Origin: Treponema sp.
GTDB lineage: Bacteria; Spirochaetota; Spirochaetia; Treponematales; Treponemataceae
Direction: 5' to 3'
DNA length: 64,000 bases
NCBI GenBank assembly: GCA_017484285.1
Contig: JAFUTH010000003.1
Coordinates: forward strand, 62,001-126,000
Position 1 is the stretch's first letter. Each line of letters opens with the position of its first letter. Made by a program: the position numbers and the translations under genes. This document shows positions 39,971 through 47,972 of this stretch, piece by piece. The notes below the pieces were generated by a model that did not search any database, had not been told where the DNA came from, and saw only the letters and a list, made by a program, of their open reading frames with translations.

Positions 39971-40854
39971 GCAAAGAGCCATTTTTTACGCCGAGCAAAA
40001 AAACGGCAATCCTAAAAGAAAAAGACCGAATCCGAAAAGATTCTGGCGCAGTCAAATGGATTTTGGTGGGTGTGAGTGCGCTTTTTCTCTTCGTGCTTTT
40101 GATTCTCCCGCTCATCACCGTAGTGGTCAACTCGCTCGCAAAAGGCTTTTCGTTCTATTCCAAAGCAATTTCTGACCCCTACGCCATCAAAGCGATGTGG
40201 CTCACGCTTGAAGCAACGCTTTTTTCGGTCGTCATCAACACGGTGTTCGGACTTTTCGCCGCATGGTCGGTCACGAAATTCCGCTTTCACGGCAAAAAAG
40301 TGCTGACCACGCTGATTGATGTTCCCGTCACGGTGTCGCCGATTATCGCAGGTCTCATTTTTATCTTGATTTTCGGTCGCCAGAGCGCGATTTTCCCGTT
40401 TTTGAAGTCGCACGGAATCCAAATCGTGTTCGCAGTTCCGGGCATTATCCTTGCAACCGTGTTCGTCACGTTCCCGTTCGTTTCGCGTGAACTTATTCCC
40501 GTGCTTGAGAGTCAGGGCACTGACGAAGAGGAAGCGGCGGCGTTGATGGGCGCAAAATGGCACACGATTTTTACGCGCGTCACATTTCCGCACATCAAAT
40601 GGGCATTTTTGTACGGCGTGGTGCTCTGTACGGCGCGTGCGATGGGTGAATTCGGAGCGGTTTCGGTGCTTTCGGGGCACTTGCGCGGAAAAACGAACAC
40701 ACTTCCGCTTCACATCGAGATTTTGTTCAATGAATTTCAGTATGTACCCGCCTTTGCAGTTTCGTCAATCCTCGTGATTCTCGCAATCATCGTGCTGATT
40801 CTGCGAAGCGTGCTCGAAAAACTAGGAAAGAAAGACGCGGAAGCGAATAGATAA
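39967..40854 (+). CDS. cysW: Sulfate ABC transporter permease CysW
   Basis: A 295-aa permease; an N-terminal cytoplasmic extension of about 30 residues precedes the first helix (WILVGVSALFLFVLLILPLI). The EAA coupling loop reads EEEAAALMGAKWHTIFTRVTFP and the region GAVSVLSGHLRGKTNTLPLHIEILFNE is CysW-like. It forms the membrane channel with CysT. Coupled to cysT by an ATGA overlap; the cysA gene follows after a 173-bp gap with repeat elements. Confidence 0.95.
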   Translation: MSKEPFFTPSKKTAILKEKDRIRKDSGAVKWILVGVSALFLFVLLILPLITVVVNSLAKGFSFYSKAISDPYAIKAMWLTLEATLFSVVINTVFGLFAAWSVTKFRFHGKKVLTTLIDVPVTVSPIIAGLIFILIFGRQSAIFPFLKSHGIQIVFAVPGIILATVFVTFPFVSRELIPVLESQGTDEEEAAALMGAKWHTIFTRVTFPHIKWAFLYGVVLCTARAMGEFGAVSVLSGHLRGKTNTLPLHIEILFNEFQYVPAFAVSSILVILAIIVLILRSVLEKLGKKDAEANR

Positions 40855-40857
40855 AGA

Positions 40858-41010
40858 GGAGTTAGGAGTGAGAAGTGAGCAGTTAGAAGTTTTGAAGGGG
40901 GAAGTCTCCCCCTCGCTCCAACCGCTTCGCGTTTTCCGCTACCCCCTCTACGGGGAGTTCCCCGTAACACCCCCTATTTAATCTGTGAAAATCTGTGCCT
41001 ATCTGTGGAT
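40858..41010. repeat. Heptad repeats and GC hairpins between cysW and cysA
   Basis: 40858-40890 is a run of AGTTAGA/AGTGAGA-type heptads. Then come two perfect hairpins: AGGGGGA/TCCCCCT (40896-40913, loop AGTC) and TACGGGG/CCCCGTA (40949-40966, loop AGTT). A run of AATCTGTG-like repeats follows at 40980-41010. The block resembles 18651-18720 (same GGGGGAA...CCCC-GTAAC-x-CCCCC-ATTT frame), so it is a dispersed intergenic element. None has a U-tract. Confidence 0.7.
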
Positions 41011-41027
41011 AGGAAAAGGAGAAAAAT

Positions 41028-42086
41028 ATGTACGTTGAATTGAAAAACATAAACAAAAATTTCGGGAATTTTAAGGCTTCGGATAATGTGAGTTTTGGCG
41101 TGGAGAAGGGAAAATTGGTCGCGCTGCTCGGTCCTTCGGGGTCGGGGAAGACGACGATTCTCCGCATGATTGCAGGGCTTGAGTCTCCCGATGACGGCGA
41201 TGTGATTATTGACGGCAAGGTGGTGAATGACATTCCTGCCGCAAAACGCGGAATCGGCTTCGTGTTCCAGAATTACGCGCTTTTCCGCTATATGACGGTC
41301 GAAGAAAATATCGCGTTCGGGCTTAAAGTGCAAAAACTCGATAAAAATTTCATCAAAGAGCGCGTTCAAGAGATGATTGAACTTGTCGACTTAAAAGGCA
41401 TGGGAAAACGCTACCCAAGCCAGCTTTCAGGCGGACAGCGGCAGCGCGTCGCATTCGCACGGGCAATCGCTCCGAATCCGCATTTGCTGTTGCTTGACGA
41501 GCCGTTTGCCGCAATCGACGCGAAAGTCCGGCAGGAATTGCGCACCTGGCTTCGCTCAATGATTAGCAAACTCGGCATCACGAGCATTTTCGTTACGCAC
41601 GACCAAGAAGAAGCCGTCGAAGTGAGCGATGAAATCATCGTGACGAACAGAGGCCGCGTTGAGCAGGTCGGCACTCCGCTTGAAATCTACCGCAAGCCCC
41701 AAACGGCTTTTACGGCAAAATTCTTCGGACAGGCAGGATTCTTGAAAGACTACACGGTGTTCAAGGATTTTGAAGTCATTGAAAATGCAGATTCAGCCTT
41801 TACGCGCCCCGAATTCGTCAAAATCACCAAAAAAGATGAGGTCGAAAAATATACAATTTCTTCAACAGACGGTGTTGTGAACGATGTATGCTTCCGTGGC
41901 ACGCACATTGAGCTTCGCGTGACCGTGCATGAGTCCGAAGTGATTGCAACACGCCGTCTTGACGAGACTCCGATTGAAATCGGCGAGCATGTCAATGTGT
42001 TCTTGTACCGTATTTTCGTTACGAAAGGCGATGAAGTTCACCAGCTTTTGAACAAGGCACTTGATGAAGGATATGTTTTCATTTAA
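41028..42086 (+). CDS. cysA: Sulfate ABC transporter ATP-binding protein CysA
   Basis: A 352-aa ABC ATPase: Walker [10 protein letters not shown] (residues 35-43), signature [15 protein letters not shown], Walker [13 protein letters not shown]-loop [10 protein letters not shown]. A C-terminal TOBE-like domain follows, as in CysA. Powers sulfate import through CysTW. AAGGAG lies 6 nt before the ATG. An intergenic repeat element separates it from cysW, yet direction and function place it in the same operon. Confidence 0.95.
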   Translation: MYVELKNINKNFGNFKASDNVSFGVEKGKLVALLGPSGSGKTTILRMIAGLESPDDGDVIIDGKVVNDIPAAKRGIGFVFQNYALFRYMTVEENIAFGLKVQKLDKNFIKERVQEMIELVDLKGMGKRYPSQLSGGQRQRVAFARAIAPNPHLLLLDEPFAAIDAKVRQELRTWLRSMISKLGITSIFVTHDQEEAVEVSDEIIVTNRGRVEQVGTPLEIYRKPQTAFTAKFFGQAGFLKDYTVFKDFEVIENADSAFTRPEFVKITKKDEVEKYTISSTDGVVNDVCFRGTHIELRVTVHESEVIATRRLDETPIEIGEHVNVFLYRIFVTKGDEVHQLLNKALDEGYVFI

Positions 42087-42098
42087 TCTATATGAATT

Positions 42099-42117
42099 AC
42101 ATAGTAAGCAGGTAGGT
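42099..42117 (+). promoter_or_regulatory. Sulfur operator c over the aprA ribosome site
   Basis: ACATA-GTAAGCAGG-TAGGT, one mismatch from the dyad consensus ACCTA-N9-TAGGT. It covers the AGGTAGG ribosome site and ends 2 nt before the aprA ATG. A promoter is not evident, so it may block transcription in progress or a weak local start. Confidence 0.55.
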
Positions 42118-42119
42118 TT

Positions 42120-43880
42120 ATGAAAACTGAACTCTTAAAAACGGATGTGCTCATCATCGGCGGCGGAACGGCTGGCTGTTATGCGGCAATAACGCTCGGC
42201 TCTCACAGCGATATTTCAGTCATCATCGCAGAAAAAGCGAATGTTTCACGGAGCGGATGCCTTGCGGCGGGCGTGAATGCGCTCAATGCCTACATCACGG
42301 ACGGTCATGTGCCGCAAGATTATGTCGATTATGCCTCACATGATGCCGACGGGATTGTGCGCGAAGATTTGCTTCTTTCGATTTGCGAGCGGTTGAATTC
42401 CGTGACTCGTGATTTAGAAAAACGCGGGCTTGTCATTCTCAAAGACGAAAATGGAAACTATGTGAGCCGAGGCTGGCGAAATATCAAAATCAATGGCGAA
42501 AATATCAAGCCACTGTTGGCAAAAGGCGCGGCGACTCAAAAAAATGTCAAAATCATAAATCATCTGAACATCACTGACCTTGCAACCGTGACTGAAAACG
42601 GAAAAACGCGCGTGGTCGGTGCGTACGGCTTTAGCGTGAATGAAGAAATCTCCTACTACATAGAAGCAAAAGCCGTGCTGATTGCGACGGGCGGAGCGGC
42701 AGGGCTGTACCGACCGAACAATCCCGGATTTTCGCGACACAAGATGTGGTATCCGCCGTTCAACACAGGCGCGGGCTATGCAATGGGAATCCTCGCGGGC
42801 GCAGAAATGACCACATTTGAAATGCGATTCATCGCGCTCCGTTGCAAAGACACGATTGCCCCCACGGGAACGATTGCGCAGGGAGTCGGTGCAAAGCAGG
42901 TGAACGCAAAGGGCGAAATCTACGAAACGAAATACGGCTTAAAAACGAGCGAACGCTGCTGGGGCACGGTCGAAGAAAACCGAGCGGGGAACGGCCCGTG
43001 CTTCCTCGCCACCAAAGGCATTTCAAGTGAAGCCGAGCAAGATTTGTACAAAGCGTACTTGAATATGGCTCCGAGCCAGACGCTCAAATGGCTCGAAAAT
43101 GGCGTTGGTCCTGCAAGCGAAAGTGTTGAGGTCGAAGGAACCGAGCCGTACATCGTGGGCGGACACACCGCAAGCGGCTTTTGGGTGAACACCAAGCGCG
43201 AAACGACAATCAGCGGACTTTTTGCGGCAGGTGATGTTGCGGGCGGCGCACCGCAGAAGTATGTGACTGGCGCACTCGCAGAAGGCGAAATCGCCGCAGA
43301 AAGCATTGCGGAATTTTTGAAAATGTCACACGGATTCGATTTTCCTACGGAAAATCAACAAGAAAAAAATCAAAATGGGAATTGCGTAGCAATTCCGAAT
43401 CCGCGTGGCAATTCTAAGTTTTCTGAATATGAAAATCACTTGCTTTCAGGCGAGGAAAGTTCGCTGAATTCAAACTTTGCACCATTTTCAACAGAGCAAA
43501 TTGAAGAAGCCATGCAGAAAATTATGGACGAGTATGCGGGCGGAATCGCTACGGGCTATCGCTACAATGAAAGCCGCCTCATTCTTGCTTCACAAAAAAT
43601 CGCGGAGTTACAGGCACTTGTTCCGAGCCTAAAGGCGAGCGATATGGACGATTTGTTGCGGATTTATGAAGTGCGGGAGCGGCTCATTGTGTGTCAGTCG
43701 CTGATTGCCCATCTTCGCGCACGAAAAGAAACGCGCTGGCACAGTTTTGGCGAGCATGCCGATTACCCCCAAAAGAGCGATGACGGTGTTTGCTATGTCA
43801 ATTCCCTGTACAAAGACGGCGAAATCAAAATCATCACACGACCTCTCGTAAAAGGAGCGCGCTATGAGCATCAGAATTAA
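42120..43880 (+). CDS. aprA: Adenylylsulfate (APS) reductase alpha subunit
   Basis: A 586-aa FAD flavoprotein of the fumarate reductase/AprA superfamily that reduces APS to sulfite and AMP. The FAD-binding start is LIIGGGTAGCYAAITLG, followed by SRSGCLAAGVNALNAYI, which is AprA-specific. Later blocks include ATGGAAGLYRPNN, GHTASGFWVNTKRETTISGLFAAGDVAGGAPQKY (split here only in description) and a C-terminal helical domain. A low-complexity insertion at about 405-450 (NQQEKNQNGNCVAIPNPRG) looks like repeat-derived padding. It overlaps aprB by 17 nt. No CysH is present, so AprAB seems to serve assimilation here. Confidence 0.9.
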   Translation: MKTELLKTDVLIIGGGTAGCYAAITLGSHSDISVIIAEKANVSRSGCLAAGVNALNAYITDGHVPQDYVDYASHDADGIVREDLLLSICERLNSVTRDLEKRGLVILKDENGNYVSRGWRNIKINGENIKPLLAKGAATQKNVKIINHLNITDLATVTENGKTRVVGAYGFSVNEEISYYIEAKAVLIATGGAAGLYRPNNPGFSRHKMWYPPFNTGAGYAMGILAGAEMTTFEMRFIALRCKDTIAPTGTIAQGVGAKQVNAKGEIYETKYGLKTSERCWGTVEENRAGNGPCFLATKGISSEAEQDLYKAYLNMAPSQTLKWLENGVGPASESVEVEGTEPYIVGGHTASGFWVNTKRETTISGLFAAGDVAGGAPQKYVTGALAEGEIAAESIAEFLKMSHGFDFPTENQQEKNQNGNCVAIPNPRGNSKFSEYENHLLSGEESSLNSNFAPFSTEQIEEAMQKIMDEYAGGIATGYRYNESRLILASQKIAELQALVPSLKASDMDDLLRIYEVRERLIVCQSLIAHLRARKETRWHSFGEHADYPQKSDDGVCYVNSLYKDGEIKIITRPLVKGARYEHQN

Positions 43881-44178
43881 ACAGAACATCTGTATCGGCT
43901 GTTCAAGCTGCGTCGAAGTCTGCCCTGGAAATCTCATCAAGCTGAATTCAGAAAAAAAAGCACATATCAAGCACGAGCGGGATTGCTGGGGCTGCACGAG
44001 TTGCGTAAAGGCGTGCCCCGTTCAAGCAATCAGCTTCTTTTTGGGTGCTGACATCGGTGGCAGAGGAGCCGAACTCACCGTCACCACAAAAGGCAGCGTG
44101 CGCACATGGACAGTCACCAAACGCGACGGCAGCGTGCAGAACATCGTCGTTGACGGAAGCGTATCGAATAAGTATTAG
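43864..44178 (+). CDS. aprB: APS reductase beta subunit, 2x[4Fe-4S] ferredoxin
   Basis: A 104-aa protein with two cluster-binding motifs, CIGCSSCVEVCPG and CWGCTSCVKACPV, and a short C-terminal beta tail that wraps AprA in known structures. It feeds electrons to the AprA flavin. The ATG at 43864 lies inside the end of aprA, so the two are coupled. It is shorter than dissimilatory AprB (about 150 aa), in line with an assimilatory type. Confidence 0.92.
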   Translation: MSIRIKQNICIGCSSCVEVCPGNLIKLNSEKKAHIKHERDCWGCTSCVKACPVQAISFFLGADIGGRGAELTVTTKGSVRTWTVTKRDGSVQNIVVDGSVSNKY

Positions 44179-44186
44179 GCATTACA

Positions 44187-44239
44187 ACCTTGCATTATAA
44201 TAGGTAATATGCTATATTAAACCTACTAACTTACTATGT
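44187..44239 (+). promoter_or_regulatory. cysDN promoter with sulfur operators d and e
   Basis: TTGCAT (44190-44195), 17 bp, TATATT (44213-44218). Operator d, ACCTT-GCATTATAA-TAGGT (44187-44205), covers the -35. Operator e, ACCTA-CTAACTTAC-TATGT (44221-44239), covers the predicted start of transcription. Each differs from the dyad consensus at one base. Confidence 0.75.
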
Positions 44240-44258
44240 AAAAGAACGAGGCTCAATT

Positions 44259-45161
44259 ATGAGTGAATTATCCCATTTGGACGAACTGGAGACAGAGGCG
44301 ATTTACATTATCCGCGAAGTGGCGGCTGAGTGCGAAAAACCGGTCATGCTCTACTCAATCGGCAAGGACAGCTCGGTTATGCTGCATCTTGCGCTCAAAG
44401 CATTTTATCCTGAAAAACCGCCGTTTCCTTTTCTGCATATCGATACAACATGGAAATTCAAGGAGATGATTCAGTTCCGCGACCATGTAGCAAAAAAGTA
44501 TGGGCTTGATATGCTCGTGTACACAAATCAGGAAGGCGTAAAGGCGGGCATAAATCCGTTTGACCACGGTTCTGCGTATACTGACATCATGAAGACACAG
44601 GCGCTCAAGCAGGCGCTCACCAAATACCAGTTCACTGCGGCATTCGGTGGCGGCAGGCGCGACGAAGAAAAATCCCGCGCAAAGGAGCGAATCTTCTCAT
44701 TCAGAAACGCTGCTCAGGCGTGGGACCCAAAAAATCAGCGACCAGAAATGTGGAAACTCTACAACACGCAGATTCACAAAGGCGAAAGCATGCGCGTCTT
44801 CCCTCTGTCGAACTGGACAGAAAAAGACATCTGGCAGTACATCAAACGGGAGAACATCGAAATCGTCTCCCTCTACTTCGCAAAAGAGCGTCCCGTCATT
44901 GAGCGCGACGGGGCTATCATCATGGTTGACGACGACCGCCTCAAGCTGCTTCCCGGAGAAACGGTGCAGCACAAATCAGTGCGATTCCGCACGCTCGGTT
45001 GCTATCCGCTCACGGGCGGCGTATACAGCACGGCAAATACACTTGACGGAATCATCGATGAAACGCTCAGTGCCGTCACGAGCGAACGAACGAGCCGCGT
45101 GATTGACAAAGACGGCGGAGCTGCGAGCATGGAAAAACGCAAGCGGGAGGGCTACTTCTAA
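44259..45161 (+). CDS. cysD: Sulfate adenylyltransferase subunit 2
   Basis: A 300-aa ATP sulfurylase small subunit of the PP-loop family, which forms APS from sulfate and ATP together with CysN. PP-loop SIGKDSSV at about 33-40; other family blocks are [32 protein letters not shown] and the C-terminal KRKREGYF. The stop overlaps the cysN start (TAATG). Confidence 0.96.
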   Translation: MSELSHLDELETEAIYIIREVAAECEKPVMLYSIGKDSSVMLHLALKAFYPEKPPFPFLHIDTTWKFKEMIQFRDHVAKKYGLDMLVYTNQEGVKAGINPFDHGSAYTDIMKTQALKQALTKYQFTAAFGGGRRDEEKSRAKERIFSFRNAAQAWDPKNQRPEMWKLYNTQIHKGESMRVFPLSNWTEKDIWQYIKRENIEIVSLYFAKERPVIERDGAIIMVDDDRLKLLPGETVQHKSVRFRTLGCYPLTGGVYSTANTLDGIIDETLSAVTSERTSRVIDKDGGAASMEKRKREGYF

Positions 45162-46801
45162 TGAAAGGACTGTTAAAATTCATCACCTGCGGAAGCGTTG
45201 ACGACGGAAAATCAACGCTCATCGGACACATTCTCTATGACGCAAAACTGCTGTACGCGGACCAAGAAAAAGCGCTCGAGCTAGACTCAAAGGTCGGAAG
45301 CCGGGAAGGTAAAATCGACTATTCGCTTCTTCTCGACGGACTTATGGCGGAGCGCGAACAGGGAATCACAATTGACGTGGCGTACCGCTATTTTTCGACC
45401 GAAAAGCGAAGTTTTATCGTTGCGGACACGCCTGGTCACGAAGAATACACGCGGAACATGGCAGTTGGCGCGTCATTTGCCGACCTTGCGATTATTCTCG
45501 TTGACGCAGTGCACGGCGTTCTCGTGCAGACCCGCCGACACGCGCGCATTTGCTCGCTCATGGGAATCAAGCACTTCATTTTTGCCGTCAACAAAATGGA
45601 TTTGGCACTCTACAGCGAAGCGCGATTCAATGAAGTCACTGCGCAAATCAATGAAATCATCACCGAACTTGACTTGCAGGATGTCGTGATTATTCCCGTA
45701 AGCGCAACTGAGGGCGACAATGTGACGCACAAAAGCGAGGCGATGCCGTGGTATACAGGAAAATCAATTCTCTCACATCTTGAGAGCGTTGAAATTGAAG
45801 AAGGCACCACCGAAGAAGGCTTTTATCTCCCCGTGCAGCGCGTCTGCCGCCCGAACCATGAATTCCGTGGCTTTATGGGGCAGATTGAAGCGGGAAGCGT
45901 CCGTGTCGGAGATGAAATCACCACGCTTCCGAGCGGCGAAAAGGCGAAGGTCAAACGAATCGTCTCGGGATTTTCTGAAATTGAAGAGGCAAAGCGCGGA
46001 CAGGCGGTTAACATTGTGCTTGACCGCGAAGTTGACGTGAGCCGTGGCTGCGTGCTCGCAAAAGATGTCTCGTTCCCGATTTCAAGCACATTCACCGCGA
46101 CCATTCTTTGGATGGACGACGCAACGCTTGAGACAGGCAAGAATTTCTTTGTCAAACTCGGCACCAAGCAGATTCCCGGACTCGTGACGCACATCGATTA
46201 TGCGATTGACGTGAACACGGGCGCGCAGAAAAAATGCACGAGCCTCAAAAAGAACGAAATTGCCGTTTGTTCCATCAGCGTGACCGATGCGATTGTGCTC
46301 GATACGTTCAAAAAACACCGCACGCTCGGCGAACTCATTTTGATTGACCGCATCTCAAACATGACGAGTGCTTGTGGCGTCGTAACCGAAATTCACGAAG
46401 GTAACAGCACACAATCGCGCCCTGTCGACAAAAACCGCCGTGCCGCGCTCAAACTGCAAACGCCGCTCATCGCCGAATTCATTCTCGGTCAGAACGGCGT
46501 AACCGAGGAATTTGTCGCCAGCGTCGAAAAAAAACTCGCCGATTTCGGACGACACACCTACCGCTACATGCCGAACGCCGACGAAGATTTCCGCACGGTC
46601 GTCGCGCACTTGTATGAGGCAGGCTTAGTCGTGCTTCTCGAGCTTGATGCGCGTCAAAAGCCGACGCTCACGGGCGAAGAAAAATCATTCTGGTACGCGG
46701 ACTGGCAGCAGAACCTCACGCAAGCAAATGCGGGCGACGTGGCGGAAGCAATCCGCACCAAAACAGCATTTAGCGCAAGCGGCGAGGACTATTCAATTTA
46801 G
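45161..46801 (+). CDS. cysN: Sulfate adenylyltransferase subunit 1 (GTPase)
   Basis: A 546-aa EF-Tu-like GTPase that drives APS synthesis by CysD. G1 GSVDDGKST (11-19), G3 DTPGHEEYTRNMA, G4 NKMD; the EF-Tu-like domains 2 and 3 follow. A C-terminal extension of about 110 residues after the usual end has no kinase P-loop (no CysC fusion). Its stop TAG overlaps the stop of the convergent thiI gene within TTAG at 46798-46801. Confidence 0.95.
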   Translation: MKGLLKFITCGSVDDGKSTLIGHILYDAKLLYADQEKALELDSKVGSREGKIDYSLLLDGLMAEREQGITIDVAYRYFSTEKRSFIVADTPGHEEYTRNMAVGASFADLAIILVDAVHGVLVQTRRHARICSLMGIKHFIFAVNKMDLALYSEARFNEVTAQINEIITELDLQDVVIIPVSATEGDNVTHKSEAMPWYTGKSILSHLESVEIEEGTTEEGFYLPVQRVCRPNHEFRGFMGQIEAGSVRVGDEITTLPSGEKAKVKRIVSGFSEIEEAKRGQAVNIVLDREVDVSRGCVLAKDVSFPISSTFTATILWMDDATLETGKNFFVKLGTKQIPGLVTHIDYAIDVNTGAQKKCTSLKKNEIAVCSISVTDAIVLDTFKKHRTLGELILIDRISNMTSACGVVTEIHEGNSTQSRPVDKNRRAALKLQTPLIAEFILGQNGVTEEFVASVEKKLADFGRHTYRYMPNADEDFRTVVAHLYEAGLVVLLELDARQKPTLTGEEKSFWYADWQQNLTQANAGDVAEAIRTKTAFSASGEDYSI

Positions 46802-47964
46802 ACTTCATAGAGCTTGATTTCGCGCTTTTCGTACGCTTCACGCACGAGGTCGTCGATTTCAAGCTCGTTGTAAATCCGCTGCGCTTCTTCCACGGTGGAG
46901 CGCAAAACAGGGTGGCGCGGACTGAACAGAACACAGCAATCCTCATACGGAAGAATCGAAGTCTCGTACGTGCCGATTTCTTTTGCTATTTCAACGATTT
47001 CTTCTTTGTCAGTGCCGACAAGCGGGCGCAAAAGCGGGAATTCTGCCATGCTTTCAGTGCAGCTCATGTTTTCGATTGTTTGGCTTGCAACCTGCCCCAA
47101 GCTTTCGCCCGTAATCAAGCAACTTGCCCCAATCCGCTCAGCGAGCATGTTCGCCGCCTTCATCATGCACAAGCGAAGCATGAGCGTGGTGTAGTTTTCA
47201 GGGGATTTTTTCTTAATCTGCATTTGCACTTCGGTGAACGGAATCGTATTGATGTGAATTCGAAGCCCGTACTGCGAGAGGATTTCTGCCAAATGCTCCA
47301 CTTTCTCCCGCGCCTCATCGCTCGTGTAGGGGTATGCGTGGAAATACACCGCGTCAATCGTCATGCCGCGACGAAGCATCCGGTAGCCCGCCACAGGAGA
47401 GTCAAGCCCGCCGCTCAAAAGCAAAAGCCCCTTCCCGCTCACGCCCACGGGAAGCCCGCGGCGACCTTTCGTGCGGTTCGAGTAGACAAAGCAGCGGTCG
47501 CGCACTTCGACCATAATCACGACATCGGGATTTTTCACATTCACATCAAGGATTTTCTGACCGTAGGCAAGTTCCGCCGCCTCACAGCAAATGCCGTAGT
47601 GGTCGAGCGGGAATGATTTGTCGCTCCGGCGAGCGTCGAGTTTGAAAGTTTTTGCCCCGTTGTCACGCGCCTTAATCGCCTCGTTCAAGACTTCCTGCTT
47701 GATTGCCTCGATATTCTTTTCAACAATCACAGCCTCTGCCCAGCCTGTGATTCCAATCAAGTGTGAAAGCGCAAATTCCACGCGCTCTTGAGCCTCATCG
47801 TCGCACTCGACATAGAGCCGCCCAGAATTGAGTGTGACTTTTGCGTTCACAGTTTTGAGGTAGGCTTTTGTGTTCGCCACGAGTTGTTTTTCAAACGTCT
47901 TGATGTTCGAGCCTTTTAAAATGAGCTCGCCGATTTTTCCGATATAGAATTTAGAATATGACAT
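46798..47964 (-). CDS. thiI: tRNA 4-thiouridine synthase ThiI (no rhodanese domain)
   Basis: A 388-aa enzyme for s4U formation in tRNA and, in some bacteria, thiazole synthesis. The order is an N-terminal ferredoxin-like and THUMP domain (to about 165), then a PP-loop ATPase (LLLLSGGLDSPVAGY) and CLITGESLGQVASQTIENM. It lacks the C-terminal rhodanese domain of the E. coli enzyme, as in many anaerobes. Start ATG 47964 has AGGA at 7-8 nt and lies 8 nt after the stop of the barrel gene; a longer frame to 48099 is inside that gene and was rejected. Confidence 0.93.
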   Translation of the reverse strand: MSYSKFYIGKIGELILKGSNIKTFEKQLVANTKAYLKTVNAKVTLNSGRLYVECDDEAQERVEFALSHLIGITGWAEAVIVEKNIEAIKQEVLNEAIKARDNGAKTFKLDARRSDKSFPLDHYGICCEAAELAYGQKILDVNVKNPDVVIMVEVRDRCFVYSNRTKGRRGLPVGVSGKGLLLLSGGLDSPVAGYRMLRRGMTIDAVYFHAYPYTSDEAREKVEHLAEILSQYGLRIHINTIPFTEVQMQIKKKSPENYTTLMLRLCMMKAANMLAERIGASCLITGESLGQVASQTIENMSCTESMAEFPLLRPLVGTDKEEIVEIAKEIGTYETSILPYEDCCVLFSPRHPVLRSTVEEAQRIYNELEIDDLVREAYEKREIKLYEV

Positions 47965-47972
47965 AATTTTTC

